A DNA stretch of 64,000 bases from Rhipidocladum racemiflorum (Eukaryota; Streptophyta; Magnoliopsida; Poales; Poaceae). The position numbers and the translations under genes were made by a program. Position 1 is the stretch's first letter. Each line of letters opens with the position of its first letter. The notes beneath the pieces are model-generated. The model was not told the origin of the DNA. It saw nothing but the letters and a program-made list of their open reading frames with translations, and did no database searches. Below, one piece after another: positions 22,357 through 34,454 of the stretch. Location of the stretch: NCBI GenBank assembly GCA_036346355.1, contig CM070570.1, positions 46,267,592 through 46,331,591 on the forward strand, read 5' to 3'.

Positions 22357-23019
22357 GAGGGGTGTCTCCTGTTGAAGGGCATCAAGCAGAGCTGAGCGCA
22401 TTGAGAGCTTGAGCTCAGTTTTTAGGGTTTGTACTCTTTTGATGAGAGTACTTTAGATAAAAGAAATAAAGATCAATTCTTCCAGATCCTTGCGTGCTAC
22501 AGTAACCGCGTTGCTACAGTGTCTCTGTTTTGGTTTTTAGTTGCATGCTTGTTCTAGTTCTAGATTGGTTTTTGTTCTTTGAGGTTCATCTTGATTTGAT
22601 CTATCAAAACCTTTCTAGAGAATTGATTTAGGGTTTCTCTAAGTTTAGTTAATTAAACTTTTGTCGTTCTTGTTTAATCTTGAAGTTTTGGTTAGATTAA
22701 TTCTCGTTATCTTCTATCACAGCAAGCTTGCGAGGTTCATAACTTTTGATCCGTAAGTCTGATCGAGCGGATTCTTTTTGGGTTCGATGCGTGTTAGAAT
22801 CTAGTTTCTTGTGTCCAAATTTCAGATCGATCCGACGGTTGGATCTCCGGGAATTCGCGTTTTACCGAACCTCTGTCATTCTGTTTTTGTCAAAAACGAG
22901 GCAATTATTTGGTTCTGTTTTGGGGTGAACTTTTAATAGATCAAGAATTTGGTTTTAGCTTCCGCACAATCATTCACCCCCCCTCTGATTGCTATATTCG
23001 TATACTTCGATCCTACAAG

Positions 23020-23031
23020 TGGTATCAGAGC
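23020..23031 (+). promoter_or_regulatory. Primer binding site of the Sirevirus-like element
   Basis: TGGTATCAGAGC, two bases after the 5' LTR end, complementary to the initiator Met-tRNA 3' end. Confidence 0.95.
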
Positions 23032-23069
23032 GAGGTTTTTCTAATCTATCTTAACCGGTGATTAGATTA

Positions 23070-25310
23070 ATGGATCGTTATTCGACAAAACCGTGTGTGT
23101 TCGATGGTGTTGATTTTCAGTTTTGGAAGGCCAAGATGGAGGCGTTCATCCAAGCACAAGGCTTCACAATTTGGGAGAAGGTCTACAAGCCATATGAAGT
23201 CCCTGCAAACGACAACGCCAACGACACCAATCGCACACATGTTGAAGCAAACAAAGAAGGCGCGCAACTTGATCATCCAAGGTTTGGGGCGCAGCGACTT
23301 TGACCGTGTGATCCATCTCAAGTCCGCATATGAGGTATGGAAATCTCTTTGTGATTACCATGAGGGTTCTAACACTATTAAAGAGGTTCGTCAAGATCTT
23401 TACAAAAAAGAATACATGCGATTTGAGATGAAGCCGGTGAGTCGCTAGATGACTTCTTTGCACGCTTCAATAAAATTCTTAGTAATCTTCGTCTTTGTTG
23501 GAGTTAGCTTTGATGATCTTTGCTAATGCTAGACAATTGCTTGGTGCTTTAGACATGTCTATTTGGGAGATGAAAGTTACATCCATTAGAGAATCTCTTG
23601 TCATGAGTACACTTACATTAGATGTTCTGTATTCTAAATTGAAAACTCATGAGTTGGATGTTCTTGCAAGGAAAGGTAATATTAAATCAATTGCTTTGAT
23701 CTCTAACCCTAACATGTCAAATGCAAATTCTTCTTCTAGCTTTGCCTTGTCTTCCATGTCTTCTTTAACAGATGAGCAACTTGAAGAGTTTCTGAAGAAG
23801 ATCTCGCACTACTCTCTTCTCGCTTTAACAAAGCTTTGCAGAATGTGAGAATGAGAAAGAGAGGAGGTCCTCCAAGATGCTATGAGTGTGGTGACCTCAA
23901 CCATATTCGCACAAATTGTCCTAAGCTTGCAGGAAAAACATCAAAGGAGGAGAAGGACAACGACAGAAGGAATGAGAAGAAAAGGTTCTCACAAATGATA
24001 GGAAGAAGAAGAGCTTCATCAACCGCAAGGTGGTTCACTGAGTTCTTTTCGCTCTTGAACAAGTCAATTTGAGCGATGTGGACTCGGAGAGCAAAAGATG
24101 ATGCAACTCCAAGCAAGCATGATTTGATGGGATTGTGTCTCATGGCAAGCAGCAAGGATAGCTTCACCGAGGACGGCAATGACAGCGACTTCAATGAGGT
24201 AGATCCTTCTTATGATGAATTAGCCAATGCTGTTGCTCGTCTTGGAAAATTACTTGACAAACGTGATAGAAAAATTAAGAAACATGATATTCTTGTGGAG
24301 TCATTGAATGCTGAAATTGCTAGACTTAAGACATTGATTCCTGATGATGATACGTGTAAATCATGTGACTTAATTTACAATGAGCTCACTTTGCTTAGGA
24401 AAGAACACGCTCTTCTGTTGCATCTAAATGAGAAAAATGAGAAATATGTTAAACATGCTAACTGTTCCACTGATGATTTGCATGGTTCAACTTCTTGTTC
24501 TAAATGCTCAACTCTTGAATTAAAATTGAAAGATGCAAATGCTAGGGTTTCTCAATTGACTGATAATCTGCTTACTCATGAGGTTCTTTCATGCTCTACT
24601 TGTCGTAAACAGAAAGGGAAGGTCGATATTCCTTGCAATAATTGTTTAACTCTTGCTAAGAAAGTTGATTACTTGCAAAATTCTTTGGAACGTTTCACTA
24701 ATGGCAAGAAAAAGTTGAACATGATTTTGGATCAATCTAAGATTAGCACAAACAAGAGAGGTTTAGGTTTTGATCCTTATGCCACATACGAAACTAAACC
24801 TCGCACTGTTGTTCAGGCTCCTTGCAAAATTGAGTTATCTAATGAGCCTAAGAAAATTGCTTTTCAATCATATCCTCTACTATGATGAATGCAAAATGTG
24901 CCTTTACTGTTAAAGCTAAACATCATGTCAAGTACACTTGCACTCATTGTGGTAGAGATGGACACTTAGTAGATTTTTGCTTTGGACTAGCCAAACAACA
25001 AAAGAATGAAAGAACTGAGGCTAGGTCAAATTTCAGCAAAGCACATTTTACTTCTTATGCGTCTAGAGTGATGAAAACACCTTCTGTTCCTAGAAACATG
25101 GGAAAAGGCAAATCTGATTTTGTGCATAAAAATTATCGTGTTGTGCCTACCGTTGTGCGTCGTGTGTCTCAGTACTGGATTCCCAAAAATCTCATTCCTA
25201 ACCCCAAAGATCGAGACCTCGACATGTTTTGTTGCTATGTAGGCTTCTCGCGCGAGGAAGGAGAACATATGGCTAGTGGATTCCGGATGCTCACGCCACA
25301 TGTCCGGTAA
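23070..25310 (+). pseudogene. gag of the Sirevirus-like element, frameshifted
   Basis: Begins at ATG 23070. The first part has the copia Gag features of an FDGVDFQFWKAKM motif and an aromatic-rich capsid region (about 23070-23300). The frame then changes near 23240 and again near 23446 (a missing base produces a stop), and it resumes from 23495. A CCHC zinc knuckle (CYECGDLNHIRTNCP) lies at about 23878-23922. A long charged, probably coiled-coil segment follows (24076-24885), then a second knuckle-like motif (CTHCGRDGHLVDFC, about 24940-24981). Two zinc motifs and a long coiled region resemble Sirevirus Gag. With several frameshifts it cannot yield a full Gag. Confidence 0.85.
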
Positions 25311-28300
25311 TAAGAATTGGTTCTCCTCCCTCACTCGTGCATCTCGTGCCGAAAGTGTTACTTTTGGAGATGCTTCTTCCTCTTCTATTGTGGCAAAAGG
25401 TACAATAAAGGTAAGTGACAAGTTTATGTTCAAAGATGTGGCTCTTGTTGAAAATTTGAAATATAACTTGCTTTCTGTCTCACAAATGCTTGATGAAGAT
25501 CTTGAGATAAACTTTAAGAAAAATGAATGCAAAGTGCTAGATGCTTCAGGTGATCTTGTGTTCAAAATTTCTCGTTTTGGAAGAGTATTTAAAGCTGATT
25601 TTGATGCATCACCTTCTTCTAAATATAGGTGTCTAATTGCCAATGTTTCTAAAGATTTATTCTTTTGGCATCGTAGACTTGGTCATGTTGGTTTTGATCA
25701 TCTTACTCGTGTTAGTGGTTTAGATCTCATACGTGGCTTGCCTAAGCTTAAGGGTGATAGCAATCTAGTATGTTCTTCTTGTAGACATGGTAAGATGATT
25801 GCAGGTTCACATCCACCTCTTACCATGGTGATGACAAACGCTCCAGGACAGCTTCTACATCTTGATACAGTTGAACCATCTCGAGTTCAATCCTTTGGAG
25901 GCAAATGGTATGTGCTTGTGATTGTTGATGATTTTTCTAGATACTCTTGGGTGTATTTTATGGCATCTAAGGATGAGATTTTTAGTCATTTTAGAAGTCT
26001 TGTTCTTAGGCTTTCTATTGATCATCCAGGAGCTCTCAAAGCTATTAGAAGTGATAATGGAACTGAATTCAAAAATGCTTCTTTTGATCATTTTTGTGCT
26101 GAAAAAGGAATTAATCATCAATTTTCATCACCTAGAGTGCCTCAACAGAATGGTGTAGTTGAAAGGAAAAACAGAACGTTGGTTGAGATGGCTAGAACCA
26201 TGCTAGATGAACATCACACTCCTAGAAACTTTTGGGCTGAAGCAATTTCAACTGCATGTTATGTTTCAAACCGTGTGTTTTTGAGATCAAAATTGGGTAA
26301 GACTCCATATGAGCTTCGGTTTGGACATAGGCCTACTGTTTCTCACTTTAGGGTTTTTGGATGCAAATGCTTTGTCTTGAAATCTAGAAATCTTGATAAA
26401 TTTGAAGCTAGATCAATGGATGGCATTTTTCTTGGATATCCTGCTCATACTCGTGGCTATCGTGTGCTTGTTTTGGAGACTAACAAAATTGTGGAAACTT
26501 GTAAAGTTACTTTTGATGAGGCTAGTCCAGGCACTAGTCCAAGTGATGCAGGTACAGGCGCATACATTCAGGGGGAGAAAATCTTTGAAGATAATGATGA
26601 TGTTGAAGATGAGGTCTTGACTCTTCCTAATGCACAACAAGCTGTAGCACCTTTGGCACCTACTACTACATCACCTACAGCTAACCATCCTCAAGCTACA
26701 ACATCATCTGTACATGCTGAAAATGAAGAAGGAGAAGGAGAAGTCTCAAAAGCCAATGCTCCCTTGCACATTCAAAAAATGCATCCATCTAAACAAATGA
26801 TTGGAGACCTAAATGAGAGAGTCACTCGATCCTGGTTTATTCATTCTGACACTCATGCTCATTCTGCTTTAGTTGCTTCTTTTGAACCCAAAGATATATC
26901 TCATGCATTATCTGACGAATCTTGGATCAATGCCATGCATGAAGAATTAGAGAATTTTGAACGAAATAAAGTTTGGAAACTTGTCTCACCACCTCCTGAT
27001 TTTAATGTTATTGGAACTAGATGGGTTTTCAAAAATAAACAAAGTGAGGATGGTGTTGTTGTTAGAAACAAGGCTAGATTGGTTGCTCAAGGTTACACTC
27101 AAATTGAAGGCTTAGATTTTGATGAAACCTTTACTCTTGTTGCTAAAATTGAAGCCATTAGAATCCTTTTAGCATTTGCTGCATCCAAAGGTTTCAAATT
27201 GTATCAAATGGATGTGAAAAGTGCTTTTCTTAATGGCTACATAAATGAGGAGGTTTTTGTCAAGCAACCACCTGGTTTTGAAAATCCGAAGTTTCCAAAT
27301 CATGTGTTCAAACTATCAAAAGCTTTGTATGGTTTGAAACAAGCCCCTAGAGCATGGTATGATAGGCTAAAAACCTTTTTACTTGAAAGGGGGTTTTCAA
27401 CGGGAAAGGTTGACAAAACTCTCTTTTTACTCAAGCAAGGCAATGACCAACTATTCGTTCAGATTTATGTTGATGATATTATCTTTGGTGGTTCCTCTCA
27501 TGTTTTAGTGTCTAAGTTTTCAGAAACTATGAGGGACGAGTTTGAGATGAGTATGATGGGTGAGTTGACATACTTTTTGGGATTTCAAATCAAGCAAACA
27601 AAGGATGGTACTTTTGTGCATCAAAGCAAATACACAAAAGACTTGTTGCATAGATTTGGGATGGAAAACAGCAAACCGATCATGACACCCATGGAGAGCG
27701 CTTGCACACTTGATCCGGATGAAGATGGTGAGCCGGTTGATCAAAAGGAATATAGAAGCATGATAGGTTCACTTTTGTACCTCACTGCATCAAGGCCGGA
27801 TATACAATTTGCTGTGTGCTTGTGTGCTCGTTTTCAAGCTTCCCCACGTGCTTCACATCGACAAGCTGTCAAGCGAATTTTCAGGTATCTTCATGGTACT
27901 CAAGATTTTGGCATTTGGCTTTCTGCTTCCTCATGCATTAGTTTGAGATCTTTTTCTGATGCTGATTTTGGAGGATGTAGAATTGATAGGAAAAGCACTT
28001 ACGGTTCATGTCACTTCTTGGGAAATTCTCTCATTGCATGGTCATCTAGAAAACAATCTTACATTTGCACAATCAACTGCTGAATCTGAATATGTGGTTG
28101 CTGCTAGTTGTTGTTCTCAAATTCTTTGGATAGTAGCTACACTTAAAGATTATGGGGTTAATTTGGATAGTGTTCCTCTTTTGTGTGATAACACTAGTGC
28201 AATTTGCATTGCTAAGAACCCCGTGCAACACTCTAGAACAAAACACATTGACATCAGATTTCACTTTCTTAGAGATCATGTTGAAAAAGGCAACATTGTG

Positions 28301-28422
28301 CTTCATCATGTGGATCTTGAACATCAATTGGCAGACATTTTCACAAAACCTTTGTCTTCTTCTCGTTTTGCTTTTATTCGGGGAGAACTTGGGATTGTTC
28401 ATCCAATGGGTTTGTTTTGAGG
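25262..28422 (+). pseudogene. pol of the Sirevirus-like element (protease, integrase, RT, RNase H)
   Basis: A long open frame runs through 25276-28083 (about 935 codons). In order: aspartic protease with DSGCSRHM (about 25276), GAG-pre-integrase and an HHCC zinc site (HRRLGHVG...CSSCRHGK, 25670-25790), integrase core with the catalytic D, D and E positions (VDDFSRYSW; RSDNGTEF; QQNGVVERKNR, 25850-26190), a variable linker, RT with the YVDDI active site (27466-27480), and RNase H (from about 27950). A frameshift near 28060 puts the end of RNase H (STAESEY; TKHIDIRFHFLRD) in another frame, ending at 28422. The protease start is also out of frame with the upstream Gag. The core pol is otherwise well preserved. 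Confidence 0.93.
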
Positions 28423-29531
28423 GGGAGTTTCTTTGCCAAGTTCTTTCACTTGATGAGCTCACTTTATCATATTTCTTTATATGTTATGTAATTGAGCTAA
28501 TATATGATAATATAATTGTCTCACTTGAACTAAAAATGATATTGTGGAATTCCTGGATGATTGCCTATAGCTAAATACTCTGTGATATCTCACTCTTCTA
28601 GGCTTGATATTGAATCCTCTTGACAAATTTGGGCTATGAAGCAAGTGTGGTTTCAACTTTACTCTTTCATAAGACCTTTTAATCACTTTTGCATGCTTAT
28701 AATCAAGAAAAATGAAAAGAAAAGGGAATCAATAAAAAGGGTTGTTAAAAGCAAAAAACCTCAAGTTATGTGCTTCAGGGTGCTTTCCCTAAAAGATAAG
28801 ATGTATGCTTCAAGCATGCCATTCCCTCAAAAGACAAGATGTATGCTTCAAGCATGCCACTCCAAGGAAATAAAAGAAGTATGCTTCAAGCATGCCACAT
28901 GCGATTCTTGTTTAAAGATTAAATTGGTCCACTAGATTGGAGTTGAAACTACTTGCTCGACCTGATTTGTTATTTGCTTCAACTTTGAGCCTTTGTTTTT
29001 CTACTAAAGGTTTTGCTTAGTACTTGGCTATAGTTGACTGAATTAAGGTTGAGATGCATGTCATTCCCTAACTTGTTAAAACCACATCAAGATCATGTAT
29101 TTTGCATATTATGTGATATATAAGGTTATATGATCGAATGAGCTCATCTTTTCCTATCTTGGCACTCCCTTGTTTCTTCTTGTGAAATCTTTGCTACAGG
29201 AAAAATTTTGAACCTGTTCTCTCTTTTGTACTCTTGATGAATCCATTGTCAAAGGGGGAGAAATTTGGGAATCGTTGAAAAGTTTAAGAAAAAGGGGGAG
29301 AAGAAAAAGGGGGAGTTGTTTGAGAAGAATTTTGAAATTTTTGGGCACATTGCACATTCACACATATTTTCCTTCTCAGGGGGAGTTTTTGTTTTGCTTT
29401 TTGGTCAAAGGGGGAATTCTGTGTTTTCTTACTTTGGTCTTTGATCCTTTGAATTTCAAAATCTTTTGTAAAGTGAATGCCAAATGTTCAATTCTAAGTG
29501 GTGTTGCCAATGTTTTCATCAAGGGGGAGAT
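28423..29531 (+). other. 3' non-coding region with multiple polypurine tracts
   Basis: About 1.1 kb without a domain-bearing frame, so there is no env-like gene. G-rich tracts of the form AAAGGGGGAG recur near 28420, 29251, 29291, 29306, 29379, 29408 and 29521; the last abuts the 3' LTR and is the functional tract. Repeated tracts are a known Sirevirus trait. An 18-bp direct repeat, TATGCTTCAAGCATGCCA, occurs three times at 28804, 28842 and 28880 (38-bp period). Confidence 0.8.
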
Positions 29532-31407
29532 TGTGAAATCATGTGCTGAAAAATTGGCTTAGAATTGAATTTGCAAAATGTGTTTGTTCATGTGTTTTGA
29601 CAATTTGACAAGAAACAGTAAGTTTAGCTTTGGCGCCGGACCAAACTTAAAGAAAACAGTAAGTTTCTCATCTACAACGGACCAAATTTGTTTGTCTGTC
29701 GTAAACATGCTTTGGCAACCTCATTTTCCCATGTACGACAAACCAAGTTTTTTGGTCTGTTGTAAACATGAATCTGAGTCCTTTTGCGCCGAACCGATTA
29801 CGTAATGCGGCGAACCAAGTTTTTGGGTGCATCGTGCACATGTTTTTGAGCTCTTGTGCCAAACTCAATTTTCCAAGAAAATAGCGATCGGCGCATGTAC
29901 GACGGACCAAGTTTTTGGGTGCATCGTGTGGGCGTGTTTTTGAGATCATGAGCGGACTCAATTTTCCAAGAAACGATAAGTTTCGCATGTACGATGATCG
30001 ATTTCTTTAGTCTGTCGTAAACGTGTTTTCGCCGGAATGATTTCTTCTTGAAACCGAGACTTTCACTTGTACACCGGACCGATTTTGTTGGTCCATTGTG
30101 AATGGTTTTTTGAGTGACTTTTTCATGTGTACGCCGGACCATATTTTTTGGTCCGTCGTAAATGTGTTTTTGCTCGATTAGGGTTTTGAGCAAAATTGGA
30201 ATTGTGTTTGATTTGTTTTTGAGATTATGAAATTTATGAGAATTTCATGATGCTTGAAGTGGACTTTATGCAATGCTCGTGTGAGTATTTGCATGGATTG
30301 ATGTGAGTCAAGTCGTGGACTTGTGCTCGGAATTGTTTTGTGGTTTGTTCATGTGCAGGTATTGCTCGAAGACGAACGTGGTCGATGACGGGACCGGAAC
30401 TAGGTTCATGGAGGAGCTGAGGTTCGGGACTAGGTTCAGGGAGGAACTGAGGTCTTGGTGGTCAAGGTTGTCATGCGGAACGTTCGGGCTAAGAAAATGG
30501 TGCACATGAAGAATGGTTAGTCACGTGAGAATGGCAGGAGGTCATTCGCGTGCAAAGAGTTAGTCACGTGAGTATGGCAGGTGGCCATACGCGTGCAAAG
30601 TGTTAGTCACGTGAGTATGGTAGGGTTGCCATACACGTGCAAGAGTTGTACTCGGCCAGGTTGGGCCAACAGGAGTTGTATACATACTCTTTCTAGATTA
30701 GGAATTTTATTCAGAACTCCTTGTGTTTTGCTCCTTTAAATAGGAGGGGTGTCTCCTATTGAAGGGCATCAAGCAGAGCTGAGCGCATTGAGAGCTTGAG
30801 CTCAGTTTTTAGGGTTTGTACTCTTTTGATGAGAGTACTTTAGATAAAAGAAATAAAGATCAATTCTTCCAGATCCTTGCGTGCTACAGTAACCGCGTTG
30901 CTACAGTGTCTCTGTTTTGGTTTTTGGTTGCATGCTTGTTCTGGTTCTAGATTGGTTTTTGTTCTTTGAGGTTCATCTTGATTTGATTCATCAAAACCTT
31001 TCTAGAGAGTTGATTTAGGGTTTCTCTAAGTTTAGTTAATTAAACTTTTGTCGTTCTTGTTTAATCTTGAAGTTTTGGTTAGATTAATTCTCGTCATCTT
31101 CTGTCACAGCAAGCTTGCGAGGTTCATAACTTTTGATCCGTAAGTCTGATCGAGCTAATTCTTTTTGGGTTCGATGCGTGTTAGAATCTAGTTTCTTGTG
31201 TCCAAATTTCAGATCGATCCGACGGTTGGATCTCCAGGAATTCGCGTTTTACCAAACCTGTGTCATTCTGTTTTTGTCAAAAACGAGGCAATTATTTGGT
31301 TCTGTTTTGGGGTGAACTTTTAATAGATCAAGAATTTGGTTTTAGCTTCCGCACAATCATTCACCCCCCCCCCTCTGATTGCTATATTCGTATACTTCGA
31401 TCCTACA
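29532..31407 (+). mobile_element. 3' LTR of the Sirevirus-like element
   Basis: 1876 bp, TGTGAAATCATG...GATCCTACA. It lacks the MITE found in the 5' LTR and shows the empty site CTTTCTAG at about 30690. The palindrome array, G-box repeats and TATA box are all present. Confidence 0.93.
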
Positions 31408-31600
31408 GTAATTTTCATCATAATCGATGTCGAGTCTCTGCGTGAACCCCAATGCTACGAGCCTCGCTTTATATCTCACCACCAGGTTGTTTTCATCTGT
31501 CTTTCGGATGAAAAGCCATTTAGATCCTACAGGAAACACTTTAGGAGGAGTTCGGGCAATAGGACCGAACACTTTTCATTTATATTTTGATTCATTCATT
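31408..31600 (-). pseudogene. Copia copy Y, first part of the RT domain
   Basis: Minus strand. The motifs GSKWLFIRK and RYKARLVALGFTQ are the start of copia reverse transcriptase. The frame stops at the Sirevirus insertion (31407) and continues at 20856 and below, where the sequence fits in register. The region to the right (about 31600-31640) is the junction with the oppositely oriented copy X. Confidence 0.85.
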
Positions 31601-31639
31601 GTGTTATATTTGATTCATATATTTTATAATATTTTCATG

Positions 31640-31920
31640 ATGCAATAATTGTTTGATTGCCAAATCATAATTCTAATATAGAACAATGTATAATAATCCA
31701 ATAGATGAGGAGGAAATATGTCTTGTAGATAGTTGCACCACAAATTCAATTCTTAAATAAACTAAATATTTACAGAGTTTGATCGAGAAAACTAGAAATA
31801 TTAATTATGACCATCGCTGAAAGCGATTCCCTCATTGTTGGCACTGGAAGATCCATCATAGTTTTCCCTATAAGTAGTCGTATAATAACTGAGGATGCTC
31901 TATTGTACCCTAAGTCCAAT
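31640..31920 (+). pseudogene. Copia copy X, protease region
   Basis: Plus strand. Reading 31690-31920 gives a copia-type protease with a changed active site (EEEICLVDSCTTNSIL), followed by degraded protease sequence ending near DALLYP. Stops interrupt it. It is cut at 31920 by the solo LTR and resumes in register at 34455. Confidence 0.75.
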
Positions 31921-33377
31921 TGTAACACCCCGGCATTTAATATGCCTGAATGCTACCAAACATAAGCTAAACAACATCTAAATACCACATTTAACATAAA
32001 ATTCCAGCAAAGGTGCATAGGCTAAAAACCGAGATTTCGGCAGCACCTCCTTTGTTTTAACATGGATTTAAGGAGCAACAACAGTATAGCATTATAAGGC
32101 AATATGAGAGACATCTAAAACAGCAATAAATGGAGTCTTAACGACAATATAAGACTAACATCAAGCACTTAAAGTCTCCAAGTGTCAAACGAACAATAAA
32201 TCTCTCATAAACAAAGCTAAACCTTAAAGCAATAATCATCACACGCAATTTATTATCAAACTAATAGAATGACTTGTGGAATCAATATGGTGAAGCTACG
32301 TGTGGGCGTGTGACTATTTCCCTTCCCCGCATGCCGTTCTCAAGGTACCTAAAATAACAAGAAAACACAAGCGTGAGTTCGAAACTCAGCAAGCATATTG
32401 CAATGGACAACAAGAACAATATCATGGCAATAACATCTCCCATCATATATATCATCTCATTCATGAACACTTAACAATATCATCATCATTATGTATGCAA
32501 TGTAATGCAATGCTCATGTCTCCTTGGAAACTCATACCGGTATGGTTGAGTACACACCCGTCGGTGTGCACCCTCTCCCCCCTTCCATCCCGAAGATGGA
32601 GGGTGCCTACTCCTCGCTTCCGTTCACTGCGGTGAATGGAATCACGATGTAGGACTTACTCATTGGCTTTCCGGATTAGTCATAACTTTCTCACCGACCT
32701 TCCCGGACTAGTTATGACTTTCTCACCGCCCGAGCCATGTAACATGCCATGTATGCATTTATGCCAACATCATATTTAACTCACATATTAACACATGGCA
32801 TCATAACATATTAAACATGCTCATCATATCATTGGCAATAATAAAAGCATGGCAAGTGATCATATATCATGTAGTCAATTCCATCTATTCTCAACAAGCA
32901 ACCTACAAATCGCTATCCATCACAGCACACTTGCCTCAACCACGGGCAACGGATTGGCGGGAAGTAGAGGGCACTCCCGGGGTTGCACCACCTGCACATA
33001 GGTACCACACGCTCACAATAATGCCCACAAAACAGTACACAAATCCCCATCTCACCCGACATTGCCCGCTACTCGCAAAACCTAAAACAGAGGTTCTGTC
33101 CCGGCGGGACAGCAGCCTTGCAAATGCCATAACTTGAGTTCTGGGACTCCAAATCGATTAAACGAGTACACCATCACGAAGCTTAGGAAATTTCCTACCT
33201 TTTTCTAGTTATACGGAAAGACTGATTCGGACTCTAAAATTGTTTAATCTACAGATTACTACGATCTGTTCTAATTGCGTCACAGATTTTAACACGCTCG
33301 GTAAAACGGCCATAACTTTCAAACGGCTGATCGGATTTTAACGTGCTTTATGTCCACGGAAATATAATTAAATTATC

Positions 33378-33602
33378 AGAAAAACTAAGAAACGGTATAC
33401 CGTTTCTACGGTATACCTCTGAAACTCATGAAACTTACGAATTTTTACACTGAAACTCATGAAACTTAGCACTAAAAACTGATGAAACATGAAACCGACG
33501 AAACTAAACACTGAAACTCGTGAAACCAGCACTGAAACTGATAAGTTTCATAAGTTTCACGGCTATACCGTTGCAATGGTATACCGTTCCCTAGTCTCCC
33601 TC
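33378..33602. mobile_element. 225-bp MITE with GGTATACC-rich inverted ends in the solo LTR
   Basis: Flanked by a 10-bp duplication, TTAAATTATC (33368-33377 and 33603-33612); the sister LTRs carry a single copy of this site. The ends pair over about 25 bp, with mainly A/G differences, up to GGTATACC. The interior consists of repeated GAAACTCATGAAACTTA-like motifs. A 9-11 bp duplication points to the Mutator superfamily. Confidence 0.82.
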
Positions 33603-33870
33603 TTAAATTATCTACAACTTCTTTTAAGTCCGTACGGACAGATTCGGATTCTAAATCGACGAAAACTCGAACCCTAGCCCGACTGCTCAATCTGCCCGAA
33701 AACAGAAACGTGGCAACGTCTAGATCTAACCCAAAGAACTCCAACCCAGCACCACCAATTGATCTAAAAACTTCATAAACACCCTAAGAACAGTACCTAG
33801 ATCAAACCCAAGGATCCCCATGATCATACCTTTGCCCAACGAACGAATCTCCAATAGATCTCCTCGCGGA

Positions 33871-33912
33871 TCGCTCCTCGCTCCACGCTCCTCGCTCCTC
33901 GCTCCTCGCTCC
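33871..33912 (-). repeat. 7-bp minisatellite (six units) in the family-G LTR
   Basis: Six tandem TCGCTCC units, one of them ACGCTCC. The same array in the sister LTR at 42663-42746 has twelve units, and LTR 1/2 have none. Confidence 0.9.
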
Positions 33913-34454
33913 AACGGATGGATCCACAAGGTGCAGAGGTGTGGAGACCACCATAGGGCAGCAAGGGGGTGGAGGAGAGGTGGTGGAGAGTTGGGGAGCA
34001 ATGGGGCAAAGGGAGGGGGAGGCGCACGGCCAAGGGAGGAGGGAGGCGGCTAGGAAAAGGGCAAGTGGGGGGAAGGGCGCACAAGGGGCAGGGGTTAACG
34101 TCCAAGGGCTGGTGGGGAGCCCTTTTACCAGCCCCCACACCCAATCCTAGTCCGTTACGGAGACCTACTCCATCCCACCAAAGCCCACTTAAGGCCCAAA
34201 CTCCCCCGGGAAGGCCCAAAACCAGCGGCCCTAAAGCGGCCGGAAACGTTATTAACCTCCATACCTTATGGTTTTAACCTGCCATACCATATTTCATAAA
34301 GTTTTTGACCTTAACATGCACCATTTAAAAGGTTACGACACTCCGTGGTGACACATCACTTCAAACGGCCCAAAAACGCGAGTAAACCTCAAGCCGAAAG
34401 GTTTTATTCTCTAATTTCATATTCTATAATGTCACACCATACCGTAGTGTCACA

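Larger units (their letters stand above)
20857..23017 (+). mobile_element. 5' LTR of the Sirevirus-like element
   Basis: 2161 bp, TGTGAAATCATG...GATCCTACA. It is 285 bp longer than the 3' LTR, and the whole difference is the MITE at 22017-22302 plus its duplicated TTT. By eye the last ~580 bp of the two LTRs differ at about a dozen positions, so the element is not very recent but not ancient. Confidence 0.93.
20857..31407 (+). mobile_element. Sirevirus-like Ty1/copia retrotransposon, complete but broken
   Basis: 10,551 bp with two LTRs, a Met-tRNA PBS, gag and pol remnants, and a series of polypurine tracts before the 3' LTR. Flanks are GTAAG (left) and GTAAT (right): a 5-bp target duplication with one change. 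It sits inside the RT region of copia copy Y, whose reading frame continues on both sides. Long LTRs, the PBS type, repeated GGGGGAG tracts and palindrome-rich LTRs together point to the Sirevirus (SIRE/Maximus) lineage. Domain order protease-integrase-RT-RNase H confirms copia. Several frameshifts make it non-autonomous now. Confidence 0.92.
31921..34454 (-). mobile_element. Solo LTR of family G (2534 bp) with exact target duplication
   Basis: From TGTAACACCCCGGC to GTAGTGTCACA, flanked by CCAAT at 31916-31920 and 34455-34459. There is no PBS, internal region or second LTR, so LTR-LTR recombination has removed the rest. It is inserted in the protease region of copia copy X, which resumes in frame beyond it. 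The extra length compared with other copies comes from the 225-bp MITE at 33378-33602. Confidence 0.93.

Noticed and set aside
25026..25643. 205-codon minus-strand frame
   Set aside because: Shadow of the gag-pol coding strand of the Sirevirus-like element.
31921..34454. Reading the solo LTRs as TIR DNA transposons because of TGTAACAC/GTGTTACA ends
   Set aside because: The adjoining PBS and PPT in elements 1 and 3 and the 5-bp duplications show that these are LTRs.
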